A DNA stretch of 64,000 nucleotides, from contig JBDNIY010000017.1 of NCBI GenBank assembly GCA_041688015.1, positions 337,762 to 401,761 on the forward strand, given 5' to 3'. The notes beneath the pieces are model-generated. The model saw only the letters and a list, made by a program, of their open reading frames with translations. It ran no database searches and was not told the DNA's origin. The position numbers were made by a program, and so were the translations under genes. The DNA comes from Parvibaculum sp041688015 (GTDB lineage: Bacteria; Pseudomonadota; Alphaproteobacteria; Parvibaculales; Parvibaculaceae). Positions 7,972 through 17,062 of this stretch are shown piece by piece (position 1 is the first letter of the stretch; every line of letters starts with the position of its first letter).

Positions 7972-9203
7972 CAGACTTTGGTCCGTTGGTTACGCGCCGC
8001 CAGTAGTCGCAGTCGCAGCGCATTGAGTTTGATAAAGCCTTGAGCATCTTTCTGGTCGTAGGCGCCTGCGTCGTCCTCGAAGGTCACATGAGCCTCTGAA
8101 TAGAGCGAATAGGGGGAGGTGCGGCCAACGACGGTGGTGTTGCCCTTGTAGAGTTTAACGCGAACCGAGCCGGTCACCATTTCCTGGCTCTTGTCGATCA
8201 AAGCCTGCAACATTTCGCGTTCAGGCGACCACCAGAAACCGTTGTAAATCAGCTCGGCATAACGTGGCATGATCTCGTCTTTTAGATGCGCTGCGCCGCG
8301 ATCGAGTGTGATCGTTTCGATGCCGCGATGGGCCACGAGGAGGACCGTGCCGCCTGGTGTCTCATAAACGCCGCGCGACTTCATGCCGACGAAACGGTTT
8401 TCGACGAGATCGAGACGGCCAATGCCATTGACCCCGCCAAGCTCGTTGAGTTTGGTGAGCAGCGTTGCGGGCGACATTTTCACGCCATCGATGGAGACGG
8501 CATCGCCCTTTTCAAAGCCGACCTCGATATAGGTTGGCTTGTCGGGGGCATCTTCAGGCGAGACGGAGCGCGAATAGATATATTCGGGCGCTTCTTGTGC
8601 GGGGTCTTCCAACACTTTGCCTTCAGCCGAGATGTGCAGAAGGTTTGCATCGACCGAGAAGGGCGCTTCGCCGCGCTTGTCTTTGGAAATCGGGATTTGG
8701 TGCTTTTCGGCAAACTGTATGAGCGTGGTGCGCGACGTCAGGTCCCATTCACGCCAAGGGGCGATCACTTTGATGTCGGGGTTGAGCGCATAGTAGCCAA
8801 GTTCGAAGCGGACCTGATCATTGCCTTTGCCGGTCGCGCCATGGCAGACGGCGTCGGCACCGGTGAGCTTGGCGATTTCGATCTGGCGTTTGGCGATGAG
8901 CGGGCGGGCGATGGAGGTACCCAGCAGATAGATACCTTCATAGAGTGCGTTGGCACGAAACATCGGGAAGACATAGTCGCGGACAAATTCTTCGCGCAAA
9001 TCCTCGATGAAGATTTCCTTGATGCCGAGCATTTCGGCCTTCTTGCGCGCCGGCTCCAACTCTTCGCCCTGACCCAGATCGGCGGTGAAGGTCACCACTT
9101 CGCAGTCATAGGTTGTCTGTAGCCATTTCAGGATGATGGAGGTGTCGAGCCCGCCCGAATAGGCCAGCACGACCTTTTTCACGTCTTTGGTTTCGCCGCT
9201 CAT
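7971..9203 (-). CDS. argG: Argininosuccinate synthase
   Basis: ATP-dependent ligation of citrulline and aspartate, the penultimate step of arginine synthesis, releasing AMP and PPi. It has 410 residues. The N-terminal PP-loop AYSGGLDTSIILKWL and the ATGKGNDQVRFE segment are typical. It leads a two-gene unit with ppa. A good promoter-like sequence lies about 65-95 bp upstream. Confidence 0.98.
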   Translation of the reverse strand: MSGETKDVKKVVLAYSGGLDTSIILKWLQTTYDCEVVTFTADLGQGEELEPARKKAEMLGIKEIFIEDLREEFVRDYVFPMFRANALYEGIYLLGTSIARPLIAKRQIEIAKLTGADAVCHGATGKGNDQVRFELGYYALNPDIKVIAPWREWDLTSRTTLIQFAEKHQIPISKDKRGEAPFSVDANLLHISAEGKVLEDPAQEAPEYIYSRSVSPEDAPDKPTYIEVGFEKGDAVSIDGVKMSPATLLTKLNELGGVNGIGRLDLVENRFVGMKSRGVYETPGGTVLLVAHRGIETITLDRGAAHLKDEIMPRYAELIYNGFWWSPEREMLQALIDKSQEMVTGSVRVKLYKGNTTVVGRTSPYSLYSEAHVTFEDDAGAYDQKDAQGFIKLNALRLRLLAARNQRTKV

Positions 9204-9269
9204 TTTCGCTCCCGGATCGGTTCGTCAAAAGCGGGGCGAGACCGGCTGGGCATGCCCCCGCTGCGCGGC

Positions 9270-9297
9270 ACTATAGGCAAATCGTGCGGTGCAGCAA
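9270..9297 (-). promoter_or_regulatory. Predicted sigma-70-type promoter for argG-ppa
   Basis: On the minus strand, TTGCTG (9297-9292) and TATAGT (9275-9270) are separated by 16 nt, upstream of the argG ATG at 9203. This is a motif match only. Confidence 0.45.
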
Positions 9298-9422
9298 GGG
9301 GGGTATGGACGCGTGACATTTGGCGCTGATTTCAATGGCTTGGAGTGCCCGCACGGAATTTTAACCCTGTCACGGTTTAGTAAGAGAAATCAGGATTCCC
9401 GACCTATGGCTGCAAAATAACC

Positions 9423-11078
9423 ATGAATATGATCATGACTGGAGGTACCGAGGGGGATACAGCTCGGTTTCGGGCCCTCGTTATGCGTGTTTCGGCTGTC
9501 ATTCTAGTGCTTTTGGCGGCGGAGTTCGTGGCGATCCTTGTCGTCAATGGCGGCCATTTTACCTTCTCCTTTGACGATCCATACATCCATCTTGCTATGG
9601 CCGAAGAAATTTTGAAGGGCCACTACGGCATTAATGACAGCGAAAGTGCGGCCGCCGCCTCGTCTATTCTTTATCCCTTCTTGCTGGCACCCTTGCTGGC
9701 GCTGGGGTTTGGCCAATTTGCGGCGCTGGCGTCCAATGTTGTTGGGGCCTTGGCGATCGGCGTGGCCGCTTGCGGCGTGTTGGTGGAAGTTAGATTGCCG
9801 GTGGAACGATTGCCGCGCCTGACGCTCGCCATCGGGGCACTGGTCTTGGGATCCGGCCTTGTCAGCCTCACCTTTTCGGGACTTGAGCACACGTTGCAGG
9901 CGGCTGATGCGCTGGCTTGCCTGTGGGGGCTGGTGCATTACTTGAACAGGCGGCGCGTCAGCCCTTGGTGGATTGCGGCACTCATTCTCGCCCCGTTGAT
10001 CCGCTATGAGGGAGCTTCCATTCTGGCGGCAGGTATTCTGATTCTTCTTCTCAAGCGGGAGTGGCGCTGGGTAGTGCTGGCCGGCGTTATTGGGTTTGGG
10101 CTTGTCGGTGGCTTTTCCGCTTTTCTTTTGCATCTGGGTTTGTCGTTTCTGCCGTCCTCGGTTCTGGTGAAGTCCGGCGAGTTGGCAAGTGGCATGCCGG
10201 GTGACGTCTTGGGGTTATTCAACGGCTTTGTGACGACGCTTGGCGCTAATATTCAAGACCCCCGCGCGATCCCGATGCTGGTCGGCATTGTTTTTTGTGG
10301 GGCGCCTTTTCTCAAGGCGGCGCATCGATCTAGTAATCCCGCAAGCTGGGATGATCGCGCCTTTATCGGCCTCTTCTGTGCGCTCATTGCGTTGGCGCAT
10401 CTGACGCTTGGGGCCTATGGCTGGTTTGCGCGCTATGAAATCTATGTGCATTTGATTTTGCTGCTCGGCATTGTGGCAATCTATGCAGAGCGGTTTGCGC
10501 CTCATCTGGAGCGAGTAGACGCGCGAGCCGTGGTTTGGTTCAGCGCGAGTTTTCTTTTGCTCACAATCCGTTGGGTGGCCATGGTGCCTGCAACCGTGAT
10601 CGCGTCTCAGAACATCTATCAGCAGCAATATCAGATGCATCGATTTGTAAGTGATGTCTGGAAAGCGCCAGTCGCCGTCAACGATCTGGGTTGGGTCAGC
10701 TTTGAAAATGAAAACTATGTGCTCGATCTACTCGGGCTTGGTTCGGAAACGGCGCGTAAATTGCGTTTGGCTCATCCGGCAACAGGCGCGTGGATGCAAC
10801 AGCTCTCGGTTGATCACAATGTTCATCTGGCCATGATTTCTCGCGGCTGGTTTGCGCAAGTACCATGTCAGTGGGTGCCGCTTGGCGCATTACGACTTGC
10901 CAGTGAGCCTGTTTCCGTGCCCTTCGATCAAGTCACATTTTATGCGATGGTTGTCAGCGAGGCGAAGGGCATTCAAGCTAAAATCAGGACCTACGCACCG
11001 CAATTTGCCAGTGGCGTGCGGTTTGAGTTTTCTGACCTCGATCATGTCTCTTCGCGCAAGGCGGGTTGCGCCGATTAA
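9423..11078 (+). CDS. Multi-pass membrane protein, GT-C glycosyltransferase-like
   Basis: A 551-residue protein with roughly ten hydrophobic helices. After the first helix it has FSFDDPYIHLAMAEEIL. The acidic D-D there matches where GT-C enzymes such as O-mannosyl and arabinosyl transferases keep a catalytic Asp. Transfer of a sugar from a lipid-linked donor on the periplasmic face is therefore plausible, but no acceptor is evident. It stands alone and its 3' end overlaps the convergent ABM gene by 4 bp. It could instead be an uncharacterised membrane family with the same topology. Confidence 0.6.
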   Translation: MNMIMTGGTEGDTARFRALVMRVSAVILVLLAAEFVAILVVNGGHFTFSFDDPYIHLAMAEEILKGHYGINDSESAAAASSILYPFLLAPLLALGFGQFAALASNVVGALAIGVAACGVLVEVRLPVERLPRLTLAIGALVLGSGLVSLTFSGLEHTLQAADALACLWGLVHYLNRRRVSPWWIAALILAPLIRYEGASILAAGILILLLKREWRWVVLAGVIGFGLVGGFSAFLLHLGLSFLPSSVLVKSGELASGMPGDVLGLFNGFVTTLGANIQDPRAIPMLVGIVFCGAPFLKAAHRSSNPASWDDRAFIGLFCALIALAHLTLGAYGWFARYEIYVHLILLLGIVAIYAERFAPHLERVDARAVVWFSASFLLLTIRWVAMVPATVIASQNIYQQQYQMHRFVSDVWKAPVAVNDLGWVSFENENYVLDLLGLGSETARKLRLAHPATGAWMQQLSVDHNVHLAMISRGWFAQVPCQWVPLGALRLASEPVSVPFDQVTFYAMVVSEAKGIQAKIRTYAPQFASGVRFEFSDLDHVSSRKAGCAD

Positions 11079-11419
11079 TCTCGACAGGGCTTGGCGTGGA
11101 ACTTTGCGGGCAGGTCCGCCTCGGGGATCAGCAGGTCGTCGGTGAGGGTCAGCCAGATTTCCTCAATAAGTTCTGCTTTGCCTTCGCCTTGGGGCGTGGA
11201 GTGGGCCTGCGTGGCTGTGTAGGCGGCAAACGCCTTGTCGCGGTCTGACTTTTGCGGCCACCGCGCATAGGCGACCCAATCGCCGTTTTCGGCCTGATGC
11301 AGACGCGATCCGCCGCCGCCATGATGGGTTATAATGTATTGCGTGATGTCGTGCCAGCGACGTTTAAAATCTGCGACATGTTCAGGCGCAACGCGCCAGC
11401 GATAGATGGTAGCCTGCAT
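11075..11419 (-). CDS. Antibiotic biosynthesis monooxygenase (ABM)-domain protein
   Basis: A 114-residue ferredoxin-like protein. It begins YRWRVAPEHVADFKRRWHDIT, the usual ABM opening strand and helix, and carries WVAYARWPQKSDRDKAF in the middle. Members include quinol and heme-degrading monooxygenases, but many have unknown roles. It ends in a 4-bp tail-to-tail overlap with the membrane gene and lies downstream of rlmN on the same strand. Confidence 0.75.
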   Translation of the reverse strand: MQATIYRWRVAPEHVADFKRRWHDITQYIITHHGGGGSRLHQAENGDWVAYARWPQKSDRDKAFAAYTATQAHSTPQGEGKAELIEEIWLTLTDDLLIPEADLPAKFHAKPCRD

Positions 11420-11480
11420 GACTGTCCTCCTTGGTCGTGTCGCTCCCCAGCGTTTTAGATGTCGTGTGTCGAGTGCCGTC

Positions 11481-12695
11481 TCAAGCGGTCGGACTGGTGT
11501 CGGTTGCCTGTTTCTTGAAGCGGTCGCTGGCGCGGGCTTTCACGGTTTCGCTTTTGAGCTGTCCGCAGGCGGCCATGATGTCGCGTCCGCGTGGTGTGCG
11601 CACGGGGCTGGCGTAGCCTGCACGATTGACGATATCGGCGAATTTTTCGATGGTTGCCCAGTCGGAACATTCGTATGGGCTGCCCGGCCATGGGTTGAAC
11701 GGGATCAGGTTGATCTTAGCCGGGATACCACTCAGTAGACGGACGAGTACCTTGGCATCGGCCAAGCTGTCGTTGATGCCCTTGAGCATGACATATTCAA
11801 AGGTGATGCGGCGCGCATTGGATAGGCCGGGATAGTTGCGGCAGGCGTCGAGCAATTGAGCAATTGGGTATTTCTTGTTGATCGGCACAAGTTTGTTGCG
11901 GATCTCGTCGGTAACGCCATGCAGCGAGATTGCCAGCATGGAACCGATTTCCTCGCCTGCACGGATGATTTCCGGCACAACGCCGGAAGTCGAGAGGGTG
12001 ATGCGGCGCTTGGACAGTGACAGGCCTTCGCCATCGGCAACGATGTTGAGCGCGTCGCGTACATTCTCAAAGTTATAGAGCGGCTCGCCCATGCCCATCA
12101 TGACGATGTTGGTGACGAGGCGATCATCGGAATTGCGGTTTGAATTGGGCCATTCACCAAGGGCGTCGCGCGCGACCAGTAACTGGCCGACGATTTCGCC
12201 CGCCGTCAGGTTGCGCACCAGATTTTGTGTGCCAGTGTGGCAGAAGGTGCAGGTGAGCGTGCAGCCGACCTGCGATGAAATGCAAAGCGTGCCGCGACCT
12301 TCTTCAGGGATGTAAACGGCTTCAACTTCGGGGCCGGGGGTGCCGGGTTTGTCGGCGGCGAGGCGGAGTAGCCATTTGCGCGTGCCATCGACCGATTTCT
12401 GTTCAGTGACGATCTCGGGGCGTGCCAGTGAGAAGGCTTGCGCAAATCGTGTGCGCAGGTCTTTTGACAGCGTCGTCATCTCGGCGAAGTCTGTGAGGCC
12501 GCGCGTGTAGATGCCGTTCCAGAGTTGGGTGATGCGCATCTTGATGTCGCGCTGCGGCAGACCGAAGGCGATCAGAGCCTCACCCAATTCGGCGCGGCTC
12601 ATTCCTAACAAGTTGGTTTGGCCAAGCTGATTGATGCGCCCCGGTGTCGGGCTGGCGGTGAACGGCTTGTGAGCGATATCGAGGCTTTGCGCCAT
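11481..12695 (-). CDS. rlmN: Dual-specificity 23S rRNA/tRNA adenine-C2 methyltransferase RlmN
   Basis: Radical-SAM enzyme that methylates C2 of A2503 in 23S rRNA and A37 in some tRNAs. The 404 residues include the [4Fe-4S] motif C145-x3-C149-x2-C152 (GCTLTCTFCHTG), the MGMGEPLYN signature, SLHGVTDEIRNKLVPIN, and the C-terminal AACGQL with the Cys that forms the methyl-protein intermediate. It neighbours an IalB-like gene, a pairing I recall from other Alphaproteobacteria. Confidence 0.97.
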   Translation of the reverse strand: MAQSLDIAHKPFTASPTPGRINQLGQTNLLGMSRAELGEALIAFGLPQRDIKMRITQLWNGIYTRGLTDFAEMTTLSKDLRTRFAQAFSLARPEIVTEQKSVDGTRKWLLRLAADKPGTPGPEVEAVYIPEEGRGTLCISSQVGCTLTCTFCHTGTQNLVRNLTAGEIVGQLLVARDALGEWPNSNRNSDDRLVTNIVMMGMGEPLYNFENVRDALNIVADGEGLSLSKRRITLSTSGVVPEIIRAGEEIGSMLAISLHGVTDEIRNKLVPINKKYPIAQLLDACRNYPGLSNARRITFEYVMLKGINDSLADAKVLVRLLSGIPAKINLIPFNPWPGSPYECSDWATIEKFADIVNRAGYASPVRTPRGRDIMAACGQLKSETVKARASDRFKKQATDTSPTA

Positions 12696-12829
12696 GGGGA
12701 GGCCTGATCGTGAAAATGGTACGCCAACGAGGCGCCCCTTTCAGGCCACCTTGATTAGCGTTTCATAGCACAAATGCCGCCGGGGCCGCCAATGGTGCCA
12801 GAAAATGGCTCAAATGTGGGAAAAATCAC

Positions 12830-13393
12830 CTATTTCGGACAGGCGCTGTCGATCTTGGTCAAGGCGTTGGACGAGCCTTTAAGCGAATAGGTATCCGTCG
12901 TCAGCGTGTTGCGCGACGAGGTGCCCTTGATGATCATGCTAGCCCCCGCGCGAAGCGCCTGGACCATCTTGCCCTCGTCCTTGGCATTGTCGAGCCAAGC
13001 CCAGTTTTGATGTTCGCCGCCTTCCGAGACGCCCGAAAACATCTGAAAACGGGTGCTATCGATCATAGCAAAGGGCTTGGATGTGGCCAAAAAGGGATAG
13101 CCGATACGCATGCTGATTTCGTTACGAATATTGCGGCCGGGGCGGTGGGTGACCATGAAATAGATATCGCCGCGCGTCGCCCCTTTGGGCAATTGCTGCT
13201 TGGGCTCTGATAGCACATAGCAAATGCGATCCTTGCCGGTTCCATAGGTATAGGCCGCCCAATTATCATATTTTCCTAGCAGCTTTGGGGCGTCTGCCGC
13301 AAAGGCGGGGCTGGCAAATAATCCGGAAAATGCAATCACCGCGAAGGCCATGACCGCCAAAGGGGCCGCAAATAAGCGCGTGCATTTCAGCAT
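12830..13393 (-). CDS. IalB-like exported protein (invasion-associated locus B family)
   Basis: A 187-residue secreted protein with a clear signal peptide (hydrophobic to about residue 30, cleavage after SPAFA-A). The mature part has the IalB-like pattern: YDNWAAYTY at the start, ICYVLSEPKQ with a Cys, FMVTHRPGRNIRNEIS, and a final Cys in IDSACPK that could bond with the first. The family is common in Alphaproteobacteria, including non-pathogens, and its biochemical role is unknown. The name does not imply virulence. Confidence 0.8.
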   Translation of the reverse strand: MLKCTRLFAAPLAVMAFAVIAFSGLFASPAFAADAPKLLGKYDNWAAYTYGTGKDRICYVLSEPKQQLPKGATRGDIYFMVTHRPGRNIRNEISMRIGYPFLATSKPFAMIDSTRFQMFSGVSEGGEHQNWAWLDNAKDEGKMVQALRAGASMIIKGTSSRNTLTTDTYSLKGSSNALTKIDSACPK

Positions 13394-13593
13394 TAATTCA
13401 GACTCGTTTGTTCACATTGAGGTCGGTCACCATACCGATGTTGCGGGGTAAATTCCAGCGGCACTTGGAAAAAGGGCTGATTTCAGCGCTGAAATACAAC
13501 TTATATGGCGGGGCATGCGCTGCTTGTGGTAAATCTGCCCCTAGGAAAATTCATCCAAAAGAAATTCACCCATACCAGAGACAGGGAACGCCC

Positions 13594-14598
13594 ATGAAAG
13601 CCGTGTTGTGCAAGGAATATGGACCACCTTCGAGCCTCGTCATTGAAGAGGTGGCATCGCCAGAGCCGCAAAAAGGCCAAGTGCTGCTGGAAGTTCATTC
13701 GGCGGCTATTAATTTTCCCGATGTGCTGATTATCGAGAACAAATACCAGTTCAAGCCGCCGCTACCGTTTTCGCCGGGCGGCGAAGTGGCGGGCATTGTC
13801 ACCAAGCTGGGTGAAGGCGTCACCAAGGTCAAAGTTGGTGATCGCGTCATCGGCTCATGCGGCTGGGGCGGCTTTGCCGAAGAAATCGCGCTGGATGAGG
13901 CGCGTGTGACGCCCATACCTGCCGAGATGGACTATGTCACGGCGTCGGCCTTTCTGATGACCTATGGCACGTCGCATCATGCGCTGAAGGACCGAGCGCG
14001 TATTCAGCCCGGCGAGACGCTGCTGGTGTTGGGTGCGGCAGGCGGGGTGGGGCTTGCTGCCGTCGAGCTTGGCAAGGTGATGGGCGCGCGCGTTATTGCT
14101 GCCGTTTCGACAGAAGAAAAGCTCAAGGTCGCCAAAGAGCATGGCGCAGATGAAGGCATTATATATCCCACAGGCGCGCTTGACCGCGATCAGCAGAAGG
14201 CGCTGACCGATCAGATCAAGGCGTTGACTGGTGGTCAGGGTGCAGATGTTGTCTATGATCCAGTTGGTGGAGACTATGCAGAACCGGCCTTGCGGGCGAC
14301 CAATTGGGAAGGCCGCTATCTGGTGGTAGGCTTTGCTGCCGGGCCGATCCCCAAGATCCCGCTCAATCTTGCGCTCCTCAAAGGCTGTCAGATTGTCGGC
14401 GTGTTCTGGGGCGCTTTCACGGGACGCGAACCGGCGCGCCATCAGGAAAATCTCAAGGAACTGATGGCATGGTTCAAGGCAGGCAAGCTGCGTCCGCATG
14501 TGTCGCGCCAATACAAGTTCTCCGAAGTCGCCGAAGCGTTGGACGCCATGGCGGCGCGCAAGGTCAAAGGTAAGATCGTGTTGGTGCCGGAACGCTGA
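13594..14598 (+). CDS. NADPH:quinone oxidoreductase (zinc-independent MDR family)
   Basis: A 334-residue medium-chain reductase. The GroES-like half contains FPDVLIIENKYQFKPPLPF and PGGEVAGIVTKLGEGV. The Rossmann half has VLGAAGGVGLAAVELGK for NADPH. The Cys/His zinc ligands of alcohol dehydrogenases are absent. The frame is open from 13408, but I use the ATG at 13594: MKAVLCKEYG is the standard start and ACAGGGA sits 7-8 nt before it. It probably reduces quinones or other activated carbonyl or enoyl groups. Confidence 0.9.
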   Translation: MKAVLCKEYGPPSSLVIEEVASPEPQKGQVLLEVHSAAINFPDVLIIENKYQFKPPLPFSPGGEVAGIVTKLGEGVTKVKVGDRVIGSCGWGGFAEEIALDEARVTPIPAEMDYVTASAFLMTYGTSHHALKDRARIQPGETLLVLGAAGGVGLAAVELGKVMGARVIAAVSTEEKLKVAKEHGADEGIIYPTGALDRDQQKALTDQIKALTGGQGADVVYDPVGGDYAEPALRATNWEGRYLVVGFAAGPIPKIPLNLALLKGCQIVGVFWGAFTGREPARHQENLKELMAWFKAGKLRPHVSRQYKFSEVAEALDAMAARKVKGKIVLVPER

Positions 14599-14651
14599 AA
14601 CCGGCTATCGATTTTAACTGAATAGCTTGGGTCATATGGGGGTGGAGGCCG

Positions 14652-15371
14652 ATGCGGCGAACACTAGTGATGATTGGCGGGTTGGTTTTTCTCGCCGTTA
14701 TCACGCTTTTCGGCTTCCTCCTTTATGTGCTGCTCGCGTCAGGCAATCCGACGTATTGGGCAGGTGATATTTCGGCTTTTGAGCGGCGTGATGTGTCCAA
14801 TCCGCCGCCGCGCGGGGCGGTGCTTTTTGTCGGCGACGATGACCTGCGCCAATGGACCACGCTTGGTGCGGATATGGCGCCAATCCCGACGATTGCGCGC
14901 GGCTTTGGCGGCGCGCAAATTGCCCATGTCACCTATTATATTCCCCGTATCGTCGTGCCCTATCGGCCGCGCGCCATTGTGTTGATGGCAGGCGCAGCTG
15001 ATCTGTCTGATGTGCATGGGCGACGCCCCGAAGACGTGCTGGATGATTTCAATGCGTTCATCGCCGCGTTGCGTAAAGCGCGTGTGACGGTGCCGGTTTA
15101 TTTTGTTTCGATCCATCCAGAACCCATGCGGCAGTCACGATGGCTTGGCGCTAAGCGTGCCAATGCTTTGATCGAGCATTACATCAAGACCAATCCGACC
15201 TTGCATTATATTGCAGTGGCTGATGCGCTGACGACCCTTGCGGGCAAGGCCAATAGCGACTTGTTCAGTTGGGATGGATTGTCATTGAATGCGCAGGGCC
15301 GCGCCATTGTGGCCGCGCGCATCAAGGGCACCCTCATCAAGGATGGATATGGCTCGCGCGTGGTGCGCTGA
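14652..15371 (+). CDS. Membrane-anchored SGNH-fold protein lacking catalytic residues (probable pseudoenzyme)
   Basis: A 239-residue protein with one N-terminal transmembrane helix (about 5-28) and a GDSL/SGNH fold. Block I reads VLFVGDDDLRQW instead of GDSxxxxW, so the nucleophile Ser is Asp63. Block III is G114-A-A-D117, so the oxyanion Asn is Ala116. Block V is D208-G-L-S211, so the catalytic His is Ser. The overall pattern (RGFGGAQI, YRPRAIVLMAGAAD, DALTTLAG) otherwise matches esterases of this clan. It most likely binds rather than hydrolyses its ligand, which is unknown. Confidence 0.75.
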   Translation: MRRTLVMIGGLVFLAVITLFGFLLYVLLASGNPTYWAGDISAFERRDVSNPPPRGAVLFVGDDDLRQWTTLGADMAPIPTIARGFGGAQIAHVTYYIPRIVVPYRPRAIVLMAGAADLSDVHGRRPEDVLDDFNAFIAALRKARVTVPVYFVSIHPEPMRQSRWLGAKRANALIEHYIKTNPTLHYIAVADALTTLAGKANSDLFSWDGLSLNAQGRAIVAARIKGTLIKDGYGSRVVR

Positions 15372-15413
15372 TTTCAGAACATAATTATAAAATAAACGAC
15401 AGGGAGATAGACG

Positions 15414-16637
15414 ATGGCACTTGAAAGTTTTTCACGCGAAACGAAAGCGGGTTTGGTCGAAGGCCAGCTTGATCCGAAGTTCAAAGGCGTGGCAGAAGCG
15501 TTTGTTGAGAACTTTGAATCGCGTGACGAAGTTGGCGCCAATGTCGCCTTGACGCTTGAGGGACAGACATTAGTTGATCTCTGGGGTGGCAAGAAAGCGC
15601 GCGACGGCGAGGCTTGGACGCACGACACGATGTCGATTGTCTTTTCTTGCACCAAAGGCGCGACGGCCATTTGTGCGCATATACTGGCTGATCGCGGGTT
15701 GCTTGATCTAGATGCGCCGGTCGCCAAATATTGGCCAGAATTTGCGCAAGCGGGCAAGGAGGAGGTGACCGTCTCGATGATGCTTGATCATTCGGTCGGC
15801 TTGCCGCATCTGCGTCCAAAGCTCAAAGACGGCGCTTACTATGATTATGATTACATGATCGGATTGCTTGAAAAAGAAGAGCCGTTTTGGGTGCCGGGCA
15901 CACGCAACGGCTATCACGGCGTCACTTTTGCCTGGACGGTGGGTGAGCTTGTGCATCGCGCATCAGGTAAACGGCTGGGCGAATTCTTCCGCGATGAAGT
16001 GGCAAAGCCTTTGGGTCTTGATTTTTATATCGGTTTGCCTGAGGCACTGGAACCGCGCGTTGCGCTGATGATCTTTGCTGAGCCGGATGCGGCCACATTG
16101 GCCTCCCGGTTTTCGCAGACGGTTATGAGTGATCCAACATCACCCGCGCATCTCTTTTTGTTGAACAATGGCGGAGCGAATTTCAATTCGCGTGAAGCTC
16201 ATGCGGCCGAAATTGGTTCAGCCAATGGAATTTCTAATGGACGCGGGTTGGCGGGTCTTTATGCACCGCTTGCCAATGGTAAACTTGTTTCTGCGGACAC
16301 ATTGGCGCGGATGGGGCGCGTGTCCATGGCGACGCATGAAGATGCAACGCTGCTCATTCCGTCGCGCTTTGCGCTTGGCTTCATGAAGTCGATGGACAAT
16401 CGCGCCATCCCCAACACAAGCAACATGAGCTGCATCATGTCAGACAGTGCCTTTGGCCATGTTGGGATGGGCGGTTCCATTGGCTTTGCCGATCCTGAAG
16501 CGCATATGAGTTTTGGCTACAACATGAACCGCATGGGCAACGGCATCCTTGTCAATGACCGTTGCCAGTCATTGATGGATGAAGCCTATAAAGCGCTGGG
16601 TTATCGCAGCAATGCGTCAGGCGTCTGGGCCATGTAG
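15414..16637 (+). CDS. Serine hydrolase, family VIII esterase / beta-lactamase-related
   Basis: A cytoplasmic 407-residue protein of the EstB-like group. The catalytic S78-C-T-K81 is intact, followed by LLDLDAPVAKYWPEF and MLDHSVGLPHL. YHGVTFAWTVGEL carries the expected Tyr. GHVGMGGSIGFADP is the C-terminal HxG-type motif. Unlike the beta-lactamase-fold protein at 5214-6734, it looks active. A clear AGGGAGA ribosome site precedes the ATG, and upstream is AT-rich (about 15375-15395). Probable role is hydrolysis of short-chain esters. Confidence 0.9.
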   Translation: MALESFSRETKAGLVEGQLDPKFKGVAEAFVENFESRDEVGANVALTLEGQTLVDLWGGKKARDGEAWTHDTMSIVFSCTKGATAICAHILADRGLLDLDAPVAKYWPEFAQAGKEEVTVSMMLDHSVGLPHLRPKLKDGAYYDYDYMIGLLEKEEPFWVPGTRNGYHGVTFAWTVGELVHRASGKRLGEFFRDEVAKPLGLDFYIGLPEALEPRVALMIFAEPDAATLASRFSQTVMSDPTSPAHLFLLNNGGANFNSREAHAAEIGSANGISNGRGLAGLYAPLANGKLVSADTLARMGRVSMATHEDATLLIPSRFALGFMKSMDNRAIPNTSNMSCIMSDSAFGHVGMGGSIGFADPEAHMSFGYNMNRMGNGILVNDRCQSLMDEAYKALGYRSNASGVWAM

Positions 16638-16654
16638 GAACCGCACGCCGATCA

Positions 16655-17062
16655 TCATTTGTTTCGGCGCTCATTCTCTTTAATCGGAATATCGTTGATG
16701 CTGGCGTCACGATGCGCCATCAAACCGTCAGCATCATATTCCCACTGTTCATTGCCGTGAGAACGAAACCACTGGCCGTTGGTATCGTGCCATTCATATT
16801 CGAAGCACACGGAGATACGATTGTTGTCGAAGGCCCATAGTTCCTTCTCCAATTTGTAGTCGAGTTCCTTTTCCCATTTGCGCTTCAGGAAGGCCTTGAT
16901 CTCTTCACGACCTTTGACAAATTCACTACGATTGCGCCAAGCAGAGTCTGGCGTATAGCCCAGTGCAACGCGTTCAGGATCACGTGAGTTCCAAGCGGCT
17001 TCGGCCGCGGCTGTTTCTTTCGTGAAAGGCGGCTTGATGGAGGCAGGGGATGTAGACGTCAT
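16655..17062 (-). CDS. DUF1348 / SnoaL-like (NTF2 fold) protein
   Basis: A 135-residue single-domain protein. AEAAWNSRDPERVALGYT, WRNRSEFVKGREEI and KRKWEKELDYKLEKELWAF are characteristic of DUF1348. The cone-shaped NTF2 fold often forms small-molecule isomerases or hydrolases, but no activity is established here. Its ATG overlaps the stop of the flavoprotein gene upstream by 4 bp, so the two are co-translated. Confidence 0.88.
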   Translation of the reverse strand: MTSTSPASIKPPFTKETAAAEAAWNSRDPERVALGYTPDSAWRNRSEFVKGREEIKAFLKRKWEKELDYKLEKELWAFDNNRISVCFEYEWHDTNGQWFRSHGNEQWEYDADGLMAHRDASINDIPIKENERRNK

